NCBI GenBank assembly: GCA_902702965.1
Contig: CACRXP010000029.1
Location: forward strand, 1,225,456 to 1,289,455
Source: Spirometra erinaceieuropaei
Lineage: Eukaryota; Platyhelminthes; Cestoda; Diphyllobothriidea; Diphyllobothriidae
Length of the DNA stretch: 64,000 bases
Direction of reading: 5' to 3'
Made by a program: the position numbers and the translations under genes. The notes under the pieces are model-generated. The model was not told the DNA's origin, made no database searches, and saw nothing but the letters and a program-made list of their open reading frames with translations. Every line of letters starts with the position of its first letter. Position 1 is the stretch's first letter. Positions 49,921 through 61,273 of this stretch are shown here, in pieces.

Positions 49921-51235
49921 CTACCAAAGGTCGTCGTGGATGCGCATGTGGCCGAATATGCCCATGCGATGAGTGAAGGTGCGAGGGCAGTGTGGGCAGT
50001 GGAAGCGAGTGCGGTGGGTGTAGGGTGGTGCTTCACGCACTGGTTCACCAGTCTTTGTGCGATGGGTTCGCAAGTGACCGACCAGGCCGATGTGTGAGGT
50101 GAAGGTGCGGTCGCAGTGAGGGCAGGCGTAGTCCTGGTCCTCATCACTGGAGTCGGGGGAGGTGGTGGTAGTGTCGGTCGTTGCGCGCGTGACAGTCGCC
50201 TGAGCGGCCGTCGTTGGAGCAGTGGAGGAGGAGGAGGAGGAGGAGGAGGAGGAGGAGGAGGATGGAAGTGGTGGTTCAGAAGAATTGTCAGAGTTAGTTG
50301 GCGGCGGAGGGGAGGAAGAGGCGGGCGGGGGGGACGATGGTTGGTGCAGTTCGAGAGGCGCAGTTGATCCGAAGATGTCTAACAAGTCCGATTCGAGCCC
50401 AGAATATCCGTTGACATCGAGGACACATTGGAAGCGGTTGTGCGTCGGCGTTGCGTACTGGGCGAAATTGTGATTTGCGGGCTTCGCGTTTCACTTTGAC
50501 AGCAGCGATGCGGTTGGTTTCGTAGATCGCAGCGCCTGTCTTCATTGTCCTCCAACAGGTCGGTCGGTCGAGTGCGAGCTCGTACCAATTGGTCGGGTTG
50601 ATTTGCAGTCGCTTCAGGGAGGACTTCAGAGTGTCCTTGTATCTCCGAATTTGGCCTCCTTGGCGGCGAGAATCCGTCGCGACGTCTCCGTAGAAGAGTC
50701 ATTTGGGTAGTTATTTGTCGTCCATGCGCACCAGGTAGCCGCTCCAACGCAGCTGAATTTGTCTCCGCATGGTGTATATGCTGAGGATCCCCGTCCGTTC
50801 CAGCAAATCAGTGTCGGGGATTTGATCCTGCCAGTTCAGCCTCAGGATGCGACGGAGACAACTGAGGTGGGAGTGGTTCAGTCGACGTGCCTGCTTTGTG
50901 TACACTGTCTAAGTCTCCGCTCCATACAGCAGCGTCGGCAGGATGACGGTCTTGTACATCTGCAGCTTCGTGCTCAGTTACAGACCATGACGATTCCAAA
51001 CTGTGCTTTGGAGGCGGCCGAAGGCTTGACTGGCTTTTGCGATCCTGTTGGCGGCTTCGTCGTCGATTTTGGCGTCGCGGAATAGGGTGCTGCCCAGGTA
51101 CGAGAAGTTCTCCACCACTTTCAGTTGGGTTCCGTTCGCACCGATTTGCGGCGCGTTGGTAGGAGTGGCTGTGTTGGGTGACGGTTGATGCATCGCCGAT
51201 AGAACCGAAGAGATGAGTCCCAGGAAGTAGTCTTG
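49921..51235 (-). pseudogene. RTE-like retrotransposon ORF, C-terminal half with C2H2 zinc fingers
   Basis: From about 51195 the minus strand reads [102 protein letters not shown] and KTGAAIYETNRIAAVKVKRE. This is the region after the RT catalytic core of non-LTR retrotransposons common in flatworms. It is followed by CPRCQRIFWARIGLVRHLR, a serine/proline linker containing a (GGA)n-encoded poly-Ser tract, and two classical fingers. These are CPHCDRTFTSHIGLVGHLRTH and CPHCPRTFTHRMGIFGHMRIH, each C-x2-C-x12-H-x3-H. In-frame stops (about 50978 and 50909) and a frameshift near 50340 make it inactive. The 5' half with endonuclease and RT is absent; a Penelope tail abuts the truncation point. The fingers presumably bind nucleic acid during target priming. 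Confidence 0.85.
50224..50262. repeat. (GGA)n microsatellite in the poly-Ser linker
   Basis: About 13 GGA units on the plus strand, read as TCC serine codons on the coding (minus) strand. Confidence 0.9.
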
Positions 51236-51280
51236 AAGAAGGAGACACGATCCATGCGACAATAGCTTTATTTGCCTGAA

Positions 51281-51328
51281 GTTTCGGATTCCTGCTCGAA
51301 CCCATCATCAGAGACAACAGAAGATACG
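51281..51328 (-). ncRNA. Hammerhead-ribozyme-like hairpin in Penelope tail
   Basis: Minus strand: CTGATGA (51311-51305), one U, GGGTTC (51303-51298), loop GAGCAG, GAATCC (51291-51286), GAAAC (51285-51281). This is the hammerhead core order CUGAUGA, stem II, GAAA. The extra U and weak outer helix (CGTATC with GAAACT) mean cleavage activity is doubtful for this copy. Confidence 0.4.
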
Positions 51329-51354
51329 GGTGATTCATGCACCAGGGTCTGCAG

Positions 51355-51362
51355 TATTTATA
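51355..51362 (-). promoter_or_regulatory. TATA-like box in Penelope tail
   Basis: Minus-strand TATAAATA, 34 bases upstream of the CGTATC that opens the hairpin and 51 bases upstream of CTGATGA. Confidence 0.5.
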
Positions 51363-51829
51363 GGATGCAGTCGCCATGCTAACGCATACCTATGAATATT
51401 CGCGGCTCCCTCCCTTTCATCAGGGATCGTTGCCCGTGGTGTGATGGCTGCTTGATGGCCGACATTCGCGTCCTTATTTGCTGCAATTTCATCACATGCG
51501 TTGGATGTTGGTGTGTGAGGATTGCTCGATTATCTGGCGCACCGACCCTGGCGTTAGGAGAAGTGTTCACCTGTGCGCTCCTTGCGTGGCCAATTACTTC
51601 GCCTAGGCGAAGTCTCAGTACAGAGTATGGAAGGGGAAGTTTATTGCACTTGTTCATGGACTGGAAGCCCGTAAACCATGATTCAAGTAACTCCCGGCTC
51701 ACGCGGTTGTCACCTCTTGCAAGAATTTCGGCCTCGTTGAATTTAAATGCATGGCCGGATCTCGTCGAATGAGCCGCGACTTGGGAGCTGGCGTCATTTC
51801 TACGCACCGCTGTAGCTCCGAACGAGAAT

Positions 51830-51960
51830 GGCCGAACACGCTGCAGTGTCGGAGATCCGATCCTGGCGCTCCAGCCTCAGGGTACGGCGAAGACAAGTGA
51901 GGTGGAGGGGGTTGGGTTGGCGTACCTGCTTCTCTCTTACACACACAAGAGATCCGAGTT
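51830..51960 (-). repeat. Small RTE-like fragment
   Basis: GATCCTGGCGCTCCAGCCTC, then GGCGAAGACAAGTGAGGTGG and GGCGTACCTGCTTC, parallel 50823-50895, the DNA encoding [17 protein letters not shown]. The frame is broken. Confidence 0.5.
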
Positions 51961-52081
51961 GCCCCGTGTGCAGCCGGGTTGTGTGGGGTGCGTGTAGACG
52001 GACGCTTTATTTTTGTCAGTTCCTGTACCAGAATAAGTCTCCAACCATTTTGCCATTGTCTTGTCGTTGGTGCAATGCGCA

Positions 52082-52265
52082 CGAGACAGACATTCGGGAA
52101 GTGAGTCCTAGCTACCTAGAAACAGAATAAGTGCATTTATATGTAACTTCTAATTGGTACAATACTTTAAAGGCCCTATATGCCTCTCATGCGTGATCTA
52201 TACTCAGCCAGCCACTTTTAAACTGATGCTTCTTGCGCAAATAACCGTCAGCCGGAGAGGAGGGA
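52082..52265. repeat. Dispersed repeat E copy
   Basis: Matches 44648-44850 in the same orientation (CATTCGGGAAGTGAGTCCTA, TATATGCCTCTCATGCGTGA, ACTGATGCTTCTTGCG). Confidence 0.65.
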
Positions 52266-52267
52266 CC

Positions 52268-52390
52268 AGATTTTGAATAATTCACATTGATCTAACTGTG
52301 AAAATCTCGGCACGTCGATGGGTTTCGAACCCACACAATAAGGGCAAGGCTTTAGTACAGCCAACGATCTAACTACTTGAGCTAAGAGGC
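52268..52390 (-). repeat. tRNA-derived SINE, minus orientation
   Basis: Minus strand: GCCTCTTAGCTCAAGTAGTTAG (A box), GGCTGTACTAAAGCC (anticodon-arm-like) and GTGGGTTCGAAACCC (B box). A tail with TTTTCACAGTTAGATCAATG and GAATTATTCAAAATCT follows. It is the same family as the neighbour at 52410. Acceptor-stem pairing is imperfect, so it is not a functional tRNA. Confidence 0.7.
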
Positions 52391-52409
52391 AGATTTTGAA
52401 TAATTCCGA

Positions 52410-52560
52410 GGGCCTCGTATCTCAAGTGGCTAGAGCATTGGCTGTATTAAAGCCTTTCCCTGACTGCGTGGGTTTGAATCCCACCTAGGCGCTGAGTTTT
52501 CCACAGCTGGGTCAATACAAATTATTCAAAATCTGCCAAAATATCTATGAAAGCCTTTTT
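52410..52560 (+). repeat. tRNA-derived SINE, plus orientation
   Basis: GGCCTCGTATCTCAAGTGGC (A box), GGCTGTATTAAAGCC and GTGGGTTTGAATCCCAC (B box with a perfect 5-bp T stem) are followed by the family tail GGGTCAATACAAATTATTCA and AAATCTGCC. It stands head-to-head with the SINE ending at 52390. A tail-like AGATTTTGAATAATTC (52391-52406) lies between them. Confidence 0.75.
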
Positions 52561-53009
52561 TAACATGATATATTAATATCTGCTTCAATGACCTGCCATG
52601 TTGCTGCATCTTACACAGAACAGCTAAATAATAGGTGTTTTTCCCGGTGCTTTTGTGTTTTCGGTCTTAAAGGAGGTAGATGTGACAGCTAAAGAGGGGA
52701 AAATGGACTTCAAGGAGATGACAGAAATAATGATACTTCTCTAACTCTCGCCGAATGGGGCTCTTATGAGCACGAAACCATTGAAGAAATTGCTTCAAAC
52801 CGCCTAGTTCATGAGTGGAGTCAGAAACTCACCATTGAACCACGTACGCACTTGTCCCGTAGGGCAGTGATGGCGATCTTTCACACACACAGAAAATTTG
52901 CTCTCTCATGAGCTGCAAACCGAATTTCTGAACTGTGTTCTCGGCCCAAAACTTAACTGTTGCGCAGCATACTCCTAAGATCTCTCAGCCAGATCGGGAT
53001 GGTGGTCTT

Positions 53010-54245
53010 TGCGTGAGCCTCCTTTCGGTCGTCTGCAAAAACCACCTTGAAAAATGATTGCTTATGTGACGTGAATTTTTCCACTAATTTTAGACATCCT
53101 TATTAGTTATATTTTATTTTTTTATAAATATGCATTAAAATATTCCTCCTTAAACTCATTTGGTAGTGAATTGAGTTTTCTTAAAATTTTCTGCTTGAAA
53201 AAAGCGTGTTCTTTGATTTTTATAAAACATTTCAATTCTCGAATAACTTTTCCCCACCTGCACCTGTATTCGGGGATTCCGAACTACAGTAGATGTGCTA
53301 ACCCATGGAATGTCAAACAAAATTCTGAAGTTCGTTTTCTATTCGGAAGGATTACTTAAGTAGGGTCGACATATCAATCGCCTTGCAGAATATATTTAAG
53401 GTAATTCTGTTACTTCAGCCGCCTGAAAAACTACATTATATGAAAATTGACTACTGAAGCATCATAAATTGTTCTCATTGGTTTTTGATGTCCTTTTAAA
53501 TTCAAATGTGTTTCATAGAAAGCTGAATAAAAATATTCAGCCTTTTTTCATTTGATATGAAATCACACCTTTAACTTTTATTACCAAGGGAAAGGTATAA
53601 TTCGGTTTAGAAAACGTTTCCGATTCTCGAATAATTTTAAACCTAGTCTGTCGTTACCATTGCATTCAGGGTTTATAACTACGATTTCTCTATTTTGCGT
53701 CTACAGGAAATCAAACATTTCTATGCACTATTAACAAAAGATCACGTGGGATTTATAAAATTTAGCAGTAGATTTGAACCGAATTACAAACTTTACAAGC
53801 CACAGTATTAAATGCAGAGACATGATGTTTTGTGAACGGGCACTCTCCGGTCTTAAAAATCTCATAATTAGAAGCCTTTTTAAATCATATTCTACCCTTT
53901 TTAAGCATAAAATGTAAAGAAGACGTGATTATCCGCCAAATTTGTAGAAAGATAATATTTTCGTGCAAATTTTCTATGAATTATATTTAAATTTATGAGG
54001 GCATCGAAAACCACTGAGAAAAATGCATGCTACATAGGCAGTCATTTTTTTACATAGTGTACTTTTAAGGGCGGCCCAAAAAAAGTTATTTCAAAAACTG
54101 GTATCCTGAAGTGACTGAATTATCTTGGGAGTGTGCTGCAAGATTATTGATATTTCAACCTTTCAATCTTTTTGTGTCGAAAACGCATTTTAGAATTTTG
54201 GTTTAGCGCATCTACTCTACATGCTGTATACATCCCATCAAAGAG
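53010..54245. mobile_element. Older A-type MITE fragment carrying a nested A element
   Basis: Left-arm sequence from 53010 to 53284 (for example CTCGAATAACTTTTCC, CACCTGTATTCGGGG) ends ...CCGAACTA. Directly after the nested element, at 54219, TACATGCTGTATAC continues the same arm. Family consensus here reads AACTACAAGCTGTATA, so the join is exact with TA duplicated. Confidence 0.75.
53285..54220. mobile_element. Palindromic MITE, subfamily A, nested, complete
   Basis: It begins TACAGTAGATGTGCTAACCC and ends GCGCATCTACTCTA. Its arms are complementary and it has no coding potential. It inserted at a TA inside an older relative. Confidence 0.85.
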
Positions 54246-54361
54246 GTACTGCTCATTTCTGTAAGCTGGCAGGAAGACAACATATCGTGCACTGGATGAG
54301 GACCAGCTTGTACTTTTTATAAGTAGCATTACCAGCTGTCGTCGGTCCAGGTCTTGGGGCA

Positions 54362-54428
54362 CCTGATATTCGGACCCTTTTGGCTACTGAATGTTTGTAA
54401 GTCCAGCGCTCTAACCGCTGAACCATGA
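54362..54428 (-). repeat. tRNA-derived SINE-like relic
   Basis: The minus strand reads CATGGTTCAGCGGTTAGAGC (A-box-like), GCTGGACTTACAAACATTCA and GGGTCCGAATATCAGG (B-box-like). It belongs to a different SINE group from the 52 kb pair. Confidence 0.45.
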
Positions 54429-54440
54429 GCTTACTCTCTT

Positions 54441-56705
54441 GAATTTTATCCAATAACCATTTTCGCCGTTGAAAATATGAATATTTTTTATGCGGTCTAT
54501 CTTCTGCATATACGTAATTTATAAATAGAACGTGCAAAATATAAACAGTTTCCTTAAAATATCAATGTTCATGTGGACGCCCTGCCGTGCGTTCCTAATC
54601 GTAGAACGCAACCTAAAAGTGAATAAAGATGGCGAAAATGGACGCAATAAAAAGGGAAAGGCATGTTTTTGCGTTCGAACTGGAAAGATATCAGAGACGA
54701 CCGAAGGTGTCAGATTTTTTCTTGGCTTCAGCGTATATAAATGTAACGTATACGGACATACGCCAATGGAATGCAGTATTAAAACACGTTTTGAAAAGGG
54801 AACTTATTAGAGGGAATTTTCCAATCAATCGAAATCATATTTGTTGCTGACTTTTGCTGTTGACGTTCATTTTATTTTACGATGAGGCTTGAGTTTGTTT
54901 TCAAATGTGACTCAAACAATCTTCTACACGAAAAAAGCCTTACTACCCACTACGTCGGTTAATGCTTTCAAGAGGTATCTTATTTAATGTTTTAACAAAC
55001 ACATAATATAGGATTTGTCGTGATGTACAATCGATTGTAAACTTGGAAAATTACAAAGCGTTCAACTATATTTCAAAACCAATCCGAAATAAACGTAATT
55101 CACAGTAAAGAAAAAGTACAAATAAATTTTACGTAGGAAAAGATTCCATTATATACTCGCAATAATACGTTTACGATTGCACCTGTCAATCTTATTTTAG
55201 TCTGTTTGTTACTAACCCCGCTGGTAATATGTGGCTCTGTGAAAACGTCTGTTTCTATGACATCTCTATCGTCGAATTCAATCAAAACCCTGTTTGCCTC
55301 ACCGAATCGCATCTCGATCAATTCAAAAGCGTAAACAATACTATGAAACCTTGGGAAACTGTTTTGGATTCTATACTCAGGATGTAGACGGTTGGAAGAC
55401 CATTATACTTAATATTCCACTAATTCGTAAGGGATATTTAAGTTTGAACTTCATTTCAAAGGGGTTGTTCCATTTTTGATGCCATATTTACCTACTATTT
55501 TGCATGGGCGGTCTTTCTGAACATCTAAATGTGAAATTTACCAAATTATCACCATTTTTGACGTTTTTGCAATGTTCCGATTTTCCAAAAACTTCATTAT
55601 GTCTAAACAACGAAACATAACCTTCAATAATTGTTTTGTGTTTCTTATACCCTCAGCGTTGTTATTTGTTTCCATAGATATTAGGTCCACGAATTTGTGT
55701 CAGTTTACGAGTGATTAGCAATAATTCTTAACTGTCGACAACCTTAATGAGAAAAGTCACATATTTTATAAAGCGACTAGCAGTAATTGCGATGAAAGAC
55801 TGGCTGCTGAACGCTAAATGATTATTCCACCTTTTTCCGCCTCTGTTGGTATTATGAGCAACGAAAGGAAAACTCAAAAAACACGTGCGCTATTTTTTCT
55901 TGGTAATCCTCTCTAAGTTATCCTGTATAGCTAATGTATTCATGCATATCGTACTGAGTCGGTTCTTTATCTCCTTCATCCTTTAGTTCGTAATTGAAAT
56001 ATAAGTGGAACTCTCATATACAATAAATCACCTTACGCGCGTCCTTGCTCGTAAATCTACCAAACACCCTTGAACCAACTTTTTAATCGGAGCAAAATGT
56101 TTTAGCCCACACTCGTCAGATCAGCCCGATCCCAGTGCATAGGCATAAAAGTGATAAAATATAGGAGCTGTTTGACCCGTTCAACATGCGTCATCAAAGT
56201 AAAAAGGGGCTACTTGTTAACTTTCAAGTTAAATTCAGAACTAAAAGTTTAAATATAGCTTTTTTATAGCTGGCTGATGATGGTTAATCAACCGGTTAAA
56301 TCTCATCATTCTCTTTCTGCATCATTTCCGCCTCATTACTTGACAGTATGCAAAAGTCTGCGACGGTCCCAAATCGACGTCAATGACAGGATAAGCTGAA
56401 GCGCCTTCCGTCTCGCAACCAGATCGGTGGTCGGCTATTTTAATTTCTGTACTCAGTCAAAAATACCCATAAGTACACCGTTCCTTGATTAGTGTTCGGG
56501 GCTTCGAAGTGTTTGGAAAGACGTTTGGATATACCCCTATCGCCGCTTTCATTTTTCAGACTTAACGCGTCAGTTTTTTATGTTTAACTTTAAGTTGTCT
56601 CTAGACAGAGTAGCAAAGCCAAAAGAAACACAGCCCTTTGCAAAGACCGCTCTATTTCTCTCTCGCATTCTATCTCCCACTGACGTCCGAATCTGCTTTA
56701 GCTTT
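54441..56705. other. Non-coding stretch, no gene seen
   Basis: Frames at 54532-54850 (plus) contain a plausible helix (KRERHVFAFELERYQRRP) but no splice structure or family. Nothing else is supported. Confidence 0.35.
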
Positions 56706-57678
56706 TACATTAAGCACCCGATCTCATGAAATGTTGGCTGAAGTTCTGAAATGCGTTTTTGATTAGAAAGCAGTTTCATGTAGGGTCGTAATACTGAGTC
56801 TCATGCGATATAATTCTATAATGTTTTGCATTTTTCAGAATTTTGGCCTTTGAATGCACTTCTCCTGCCGAAACCACACTTGACATAAAATGGCTTCTTT
56901 TGTGGCATGCATTTTTCACATTGATTTTCGAGGATTTTATGAATGCAAATATATTTAACAAAATATGCTCAAAATTATGCTTTCCTTTACTTGGTTAGCA
57001 GAAAAATTACATTGTCTTTACATGTATACCCGAAGAAAGTGTGCATTTGGGTGTTGAAAAAGTTTCCAGTTCCTGATCTGTCCTTGCTTGATCTATCATT
57101 GTGCTAGCTTTTACTGGATTCAATCTATAAGGTGCGTGCCTTCCTTGTAAAGAAAATAATATATTACTTTGTCTTTAAGGAGATGCTGTAAAGGGTTAAT
57201 AAAATCTTACAATGGATGCGGACTACGTTGTACATTTTATGGAGAGCATTGGTAAACGGACAGGTAGGATGCTGTATGAATGGACATTGCACGATCTTAA
57301 AAATTTCCTAACTAGAAACTTTTTAAAACCAAAATACCTCTTTTTTCAAGGCATAAAATGTGAGGAGAACGTGATTCTCTATCATAGAGTAAAAGTAGCA
57401 TATTTTTGCATGTTTTCTATAAAAAATATTCGAATTCATTAGATCATCGAAAATCAATGTGAAAATGCATGCCACATAAGTAGTAATTTTTTTACCAGGT
57501 GCGGGGTCTATGAAAGACCAAAAGGAAATGCATCTAAGAGCCGACATCCTGGCGAGTTCGAAATATTCTAGGAGTATGCCGCATGATAACCAGTATTACA
57601 ATCCCACATAAAAAATTTTCCGAATCAAAAACGCATTTCAGATTTTCGGCCATTTTATGAGATCGATCACTCACTGTA
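56706..57678. mobile_element. Palindromic MITE, subfamily B, complete
   Basis: The left end is TACATTAAGCACCCGATCTC and the right end GAGATCGATCACTCACTGTA. The arms are complementary, for example GGCATGCATTTTTCACATTG on the left and CAATGTGAAAATGCATGCCA on the right. It is flanked by TA. The open plus frame at 57212-57442 lies inside it. Confidence 0.85.
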
Positions 57679-59284
57679 TCTACCTTTGTAATTAATCTTA
57701 TGAACGTTACACAATTTTGCTAGGCGAATGCTACGTCTAGAAGTGAAGGACGTATTGAATTCAAAGGGGGTCTTGCCTGCGTTTTCATCTGTAGCGTGTG
57801 TAGGTTAAAAATTCGATTCGCAAATCAGCTCACAGGTTCAAACGCAAATGGTTGTAAAACGCAGGTGCTAGTTGGACCTGCAGAGATGAAATCGTTATTC
57901 CTACCTCATATCTTGTTTTTCCTTTCCTCACACGATTTTTCGTGATCCTGGTAACAATTTAACATTGTTCATGGACATTGCTAATACTCTCCACACTCAA
58001 AGCTTCTAGCACTTTATGCAACAGTTTCCCATTCTCATACAATTTCAGGAAAAGATTTTGTTTGCAGGGGACTTTAATTATTAAAATCTTCCCCGCTTAA
58101 CATTGTGCCCACAATACAGCTCAAATTAATGGCCTTCAACCCTTGACGGACCAATTTATTGGACACTTTCTGCAGATTTTTTAAATCGCTCATTTGCGTA
58201 AAGATAACTTTTAAACTTCAAAGGAATTTGGGCAAGTGAAACCCGCTGCGGACGTAAAAAATATTGAAGAATGGATATAGCGTAGGAAACATAACATTTT
58301 CGAGATAACAGGTTATCTGCTGTTATCGCTCTGACCTTTAAACTACCTAGAAAGACTGAATTCGCAAGTTAACTGGGAAAATACATCACAGGAACCCCTT
58401 AAAAAATACATCAGCTTTATCAGTTGGGCAGACAGACGGGGCAGTTGATGAAATCTGAGGAGGGCACTGGGAAGACTGGCATTTCTGGCATATGTTTGTT
58501 AAATTACCCCAGAGAAGCGTCGGAGCAAACCTTGCGTTCCAAAAGTTACGAAGCACGGGCGTGTGAACGGGCGGAAAACAGGCAATCCGAGGTTACTGGT
58601 TAAAGAAAACCAACTTTTGTTGGGCGGTATGGGGAAAGCAAACTTGATCCTAACTTTAAACCCATAACCCATTAGTTGGCGTAATACTAAACTAGGCCAA
58701 ACCTTCATTTACTCCTTTTTATCGGCCTGGTAAGAAACTTGATTTTGACAAAACATGGCTGCTGATATAATATGAGTAGGCCTTCTGTAATAATAAAAAC
58801 CTGGGCTTCTCTATTCAGTTATCGCCGTGCTCTATTCGAGCAAATCGGCCCTCAGTACTGCATGGGAGGGGGAACGCAAGTACTCATCCGCTGACAGGGG
58901 CGATTTCGCACTCGCGCAGATAGGAAGGGTAAATCGGTTATCTCCGGACTATCGACCAGTATCACCTCAATCATCGGCATCGACGGTTGGTGACCACGAG
59001 TAAGCCGAAAATAGCCATCCCAGTGTTCTTTTATGTGTCCATACACCTTCCGGATGACATACTAATTGCTACTCACCATTCAGACACAACACAGAAACGC
59101 CTGTTTAGGTCCTGTAATCGGGGTACGTTAGTGTATGTTTTCCCGTACTTTCGTAAATGGCCTTTTTCAAAATTTGCTAGAAAAATTAATGCATTCCAAC
59201 ATCTTCATTCGAACTGTTGTAGGACGATTCTTCAGCTGCTCAGAAATTAATGCACTAGCTTAGATTTATTCCTTCGAAATGTAG
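57679..59284. other. Non-coding stretch, no gene seen
   Basis: No recognisable exon or repeat. Confidence 0.35.
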
Positions 59285-59589
59285 CTTTAGAAGAAGAAAA
59301 TAGGCTCTCCGGAACAGGTTTATTTAACTGCTGAGGTTTCAACGAGCTGGGTCGGCTCTTCATTGTCAAAGCGTAAACTGCACTTAATCGATCAGAAATT
59401 TAATTTACAGTGGCAAGTTGTGTTGGCCGGCCTTATGCTGATCGATTTTTTTCCTCTCCTCCCCCTGCGTCGGCCTCTCGGGAAATGGTTGACGGGCGTT
59501 TTGCCTGTGTGCTTTATGAGTCACCACTCCGTCGAGGGGAGCTGATTGGACTTTAGTCGGACGGTCGGTCTGGCAATTCTTTTTCTTCC

Positions 59590-60231
59590 TCACCGACTAA
59601 GCTCAGCGTCCGGCCTATCTCCGTACGGCCTTCTTAAGTTAGGTGTGGTCGTGTGGTCCTGAGCTCTACGATTGTGATGACGTAGGACTTGGTAAGCTGC
59701 AGGCAGTTCTAGATGCCTGTTGATAGAGCGGGCATCGGAGAACCACGCCTCGAGAGTTAGCCGTTCTGTTTTTGTGTTGCCTCGGCCTAAGATGGTAGCC
59801 CTCTGGAGGTCAAAAGTATGCCCCGTTTCTCCAACGAGTATTGCTAGTTGAGAGTTAGGGTCTAACCTCCGAGTGGACGATTTATGTTCTTGTAGGCGAG
59901 TTTGCAATTTCCGCCCAGTTTCGCCCACATAGTTGCAGTCGCCCTCATTGCAATTTATTTTGTACATGACTGCGGAGGTTTCAGTGGGTGGCAATGGGTC
60001 CTTAGGTTGCATCAGGCGACGTCGAAATGTTGCTTGGGGTCGATGGGCTATGCCTGCTCTGGTGGGATGTAACAGTAGCGAGACCACTTCAGAGACCCCT
60101 TTAACGTAAGGAATGGCCCTCCAGACTTCGGGTTGCTGCTCATTTGGCCGTCGTCTGGATGCCCAACGTCTGCTTCTCTCAATGAAATGTCTGGGATAAC
60201 CATTGGCTGCAAATAGGTTCACAAGGTACAC
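59590..60231 (-). pseudogene. PLE1 GIY-YIG endonuclease domain
   Basis: A 213-codon open frame on the minus strand. The first part, VNLFAANGYPRHFIERSRRW, is the end of the RT connection. The nuclease core is VMYKINCNEGDCNYVGETGR (Y...YVG standing for GIY-YIG), then KLQTRLQEHKSS with the conserved R and E-H. It ends with TKTERLTLEAWFSDARSINR and HLELPAAYQVLRHH. A Cys-rich CNEGDCN insertion is typical of Penelope GIY-YIG enzymes. The domain itself is uninterrupted, but it sits downstream of RT stops. Its start in the element would be as part of the RT polyprotein, not a separate gene. Confidence 0.85.
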
Positions 60232-61273
60232 TCGTTCGGTCCTTTTCTCTTCTGGCGTGCTGCAGTGTGTTTCGACTCTTTGGAATAGAGTGCGGACACA
60301 ACTACGTTTGGGAGACAGAGGATGGTTGCTGTTAAAGTGTACGTTCTGTCTCGTGTCGGTGGATTTTCAGAATACTGTAGTTTACAGCTGTCCGGTGGTA
60401 CACCGGCGCACAAGTACGTCAAGGAAGGGCAGTTGGTTGTTTGTTTCCGCTTCCATCGTAAATTGTATATCCGGGTCAGCCGAGTTCAGTAGTTCCTTTA
60501 GGTGTTCAATGTCAGTTGTTTTGACAGCGACGGTGTCATCGACATAGCCGGCTCAGAACTTGGGTTGATACTTGGTGAACACCAAATGTTCTACCCGTTG
60601 AAGAACTACTTCAGCGATTAGACCTAATGTAGGGGAGCCCATACGAGTGCCCTTTATTTGTTCGTACATTAGTCCGTCGAAGATGAAATAGGTCTTGAGA
60701 CAGCATCGCAGAAGCTCGAGCAGATGCTCAGACTTCAGAGGTCTGTCCCTCTACTCATAACGCTCTGCCAGTAGTTGGTCCACAACATCTCTCTCTATTT
60801 GCTGTTGAGATGGAGGTGAAAAACGAAACGGCATCAAAGAATACCATGGACTCGTCTGGCTCTAACCTCAGATGTTTTATGCGTTCGAGGAATTGATACG
60901 CAGACATGGAGAACCAGTCGTTGGGTGTAATCGTCCCCTTGGCTCTGAGATTTCTTAGGCTTTGGTTTATCCGGGTGATTAGAGTTTTCATTTCGCTGGC
61001 ACGGCATTGTTTGTATGAATGCTGGTCTTCGAGTAAGTCCTGCACCTTGTTCTGGTAACCCGATTTGTCTAGCGCAACTGTTGAACGTCCTTTGTCAGCT
61101 GACAGAATAAGTATGTCCTTTTTTGCTTTTAGGCTTTTCAGTGCTCGTTGTTCTATATTGCTTATAGGCTTAGTCCGAAAGTCTATGAATATTTGATCTG
61201 AATTCCAACAGCTGCAGCCGGACAGTCGCGTAATATTCATAAGCTGCCAAGAGACTGTCAGTAGTACATCCAT
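60232..61273 (-). pseudogene. PLE1 reverse transcriptase domain
   Basis: Segments in order are IEQRALKSLKAKKDILILSA, DKGRSTVALDKSGYQNKVQD, FFDAVSFFTSI (motif A, about 60809-60841), LLRCCLKTYFIFDGLMYEQI, KGTRMGSPTLGLIAEVVLQR (motif B) and AGYVDDTVAVKTTDI. YVDD occupies 60535-60546 and is intact. LPFLDVLVRR follows. One frameshift lies near 60810. Stops are visible at 60751-60753, 60553-60555, 60382-60384 and 60367-60369. Penelope RTs resemble telomerase RT and prime at sites nicked by the GIY-YIG domain. Confidence 0.8.

Larger units (their letters stand above)
51236..51807 (-). mobile_element. Penelope-like element 3' end with GIY-YIG C-terminus
   Basis: The minus frame from 51807 reads SQVAAHSTRSGHAFKFNEAE, ILARGDNRVSRELLESWFTG and QSMNKCNKLPLPYSVLRLRL. 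It is the same GIY-YIG end as at 40.5 kb and better preserved; the GIY-YIG motif itself lies upstream and is missing. The tail follows with TATAAATA (51355-51362), the hairpin at 51281-51328, AAATAAAGC and GAAGGAG-type end sequence. It joins the 5'-truncated RTE-like ORF directly. Confidence 0.8.

Noticed and set aside
52310..52500. Functional tRNA genes
   Set aside because: Acceptor stems are mismatched and a shared non-tRNA tail follows, so these are SINEs.
60203..60547. 114-codon plus-strand frame
   Set aside because: It is a shadow of the Penelope RT on the other strand.
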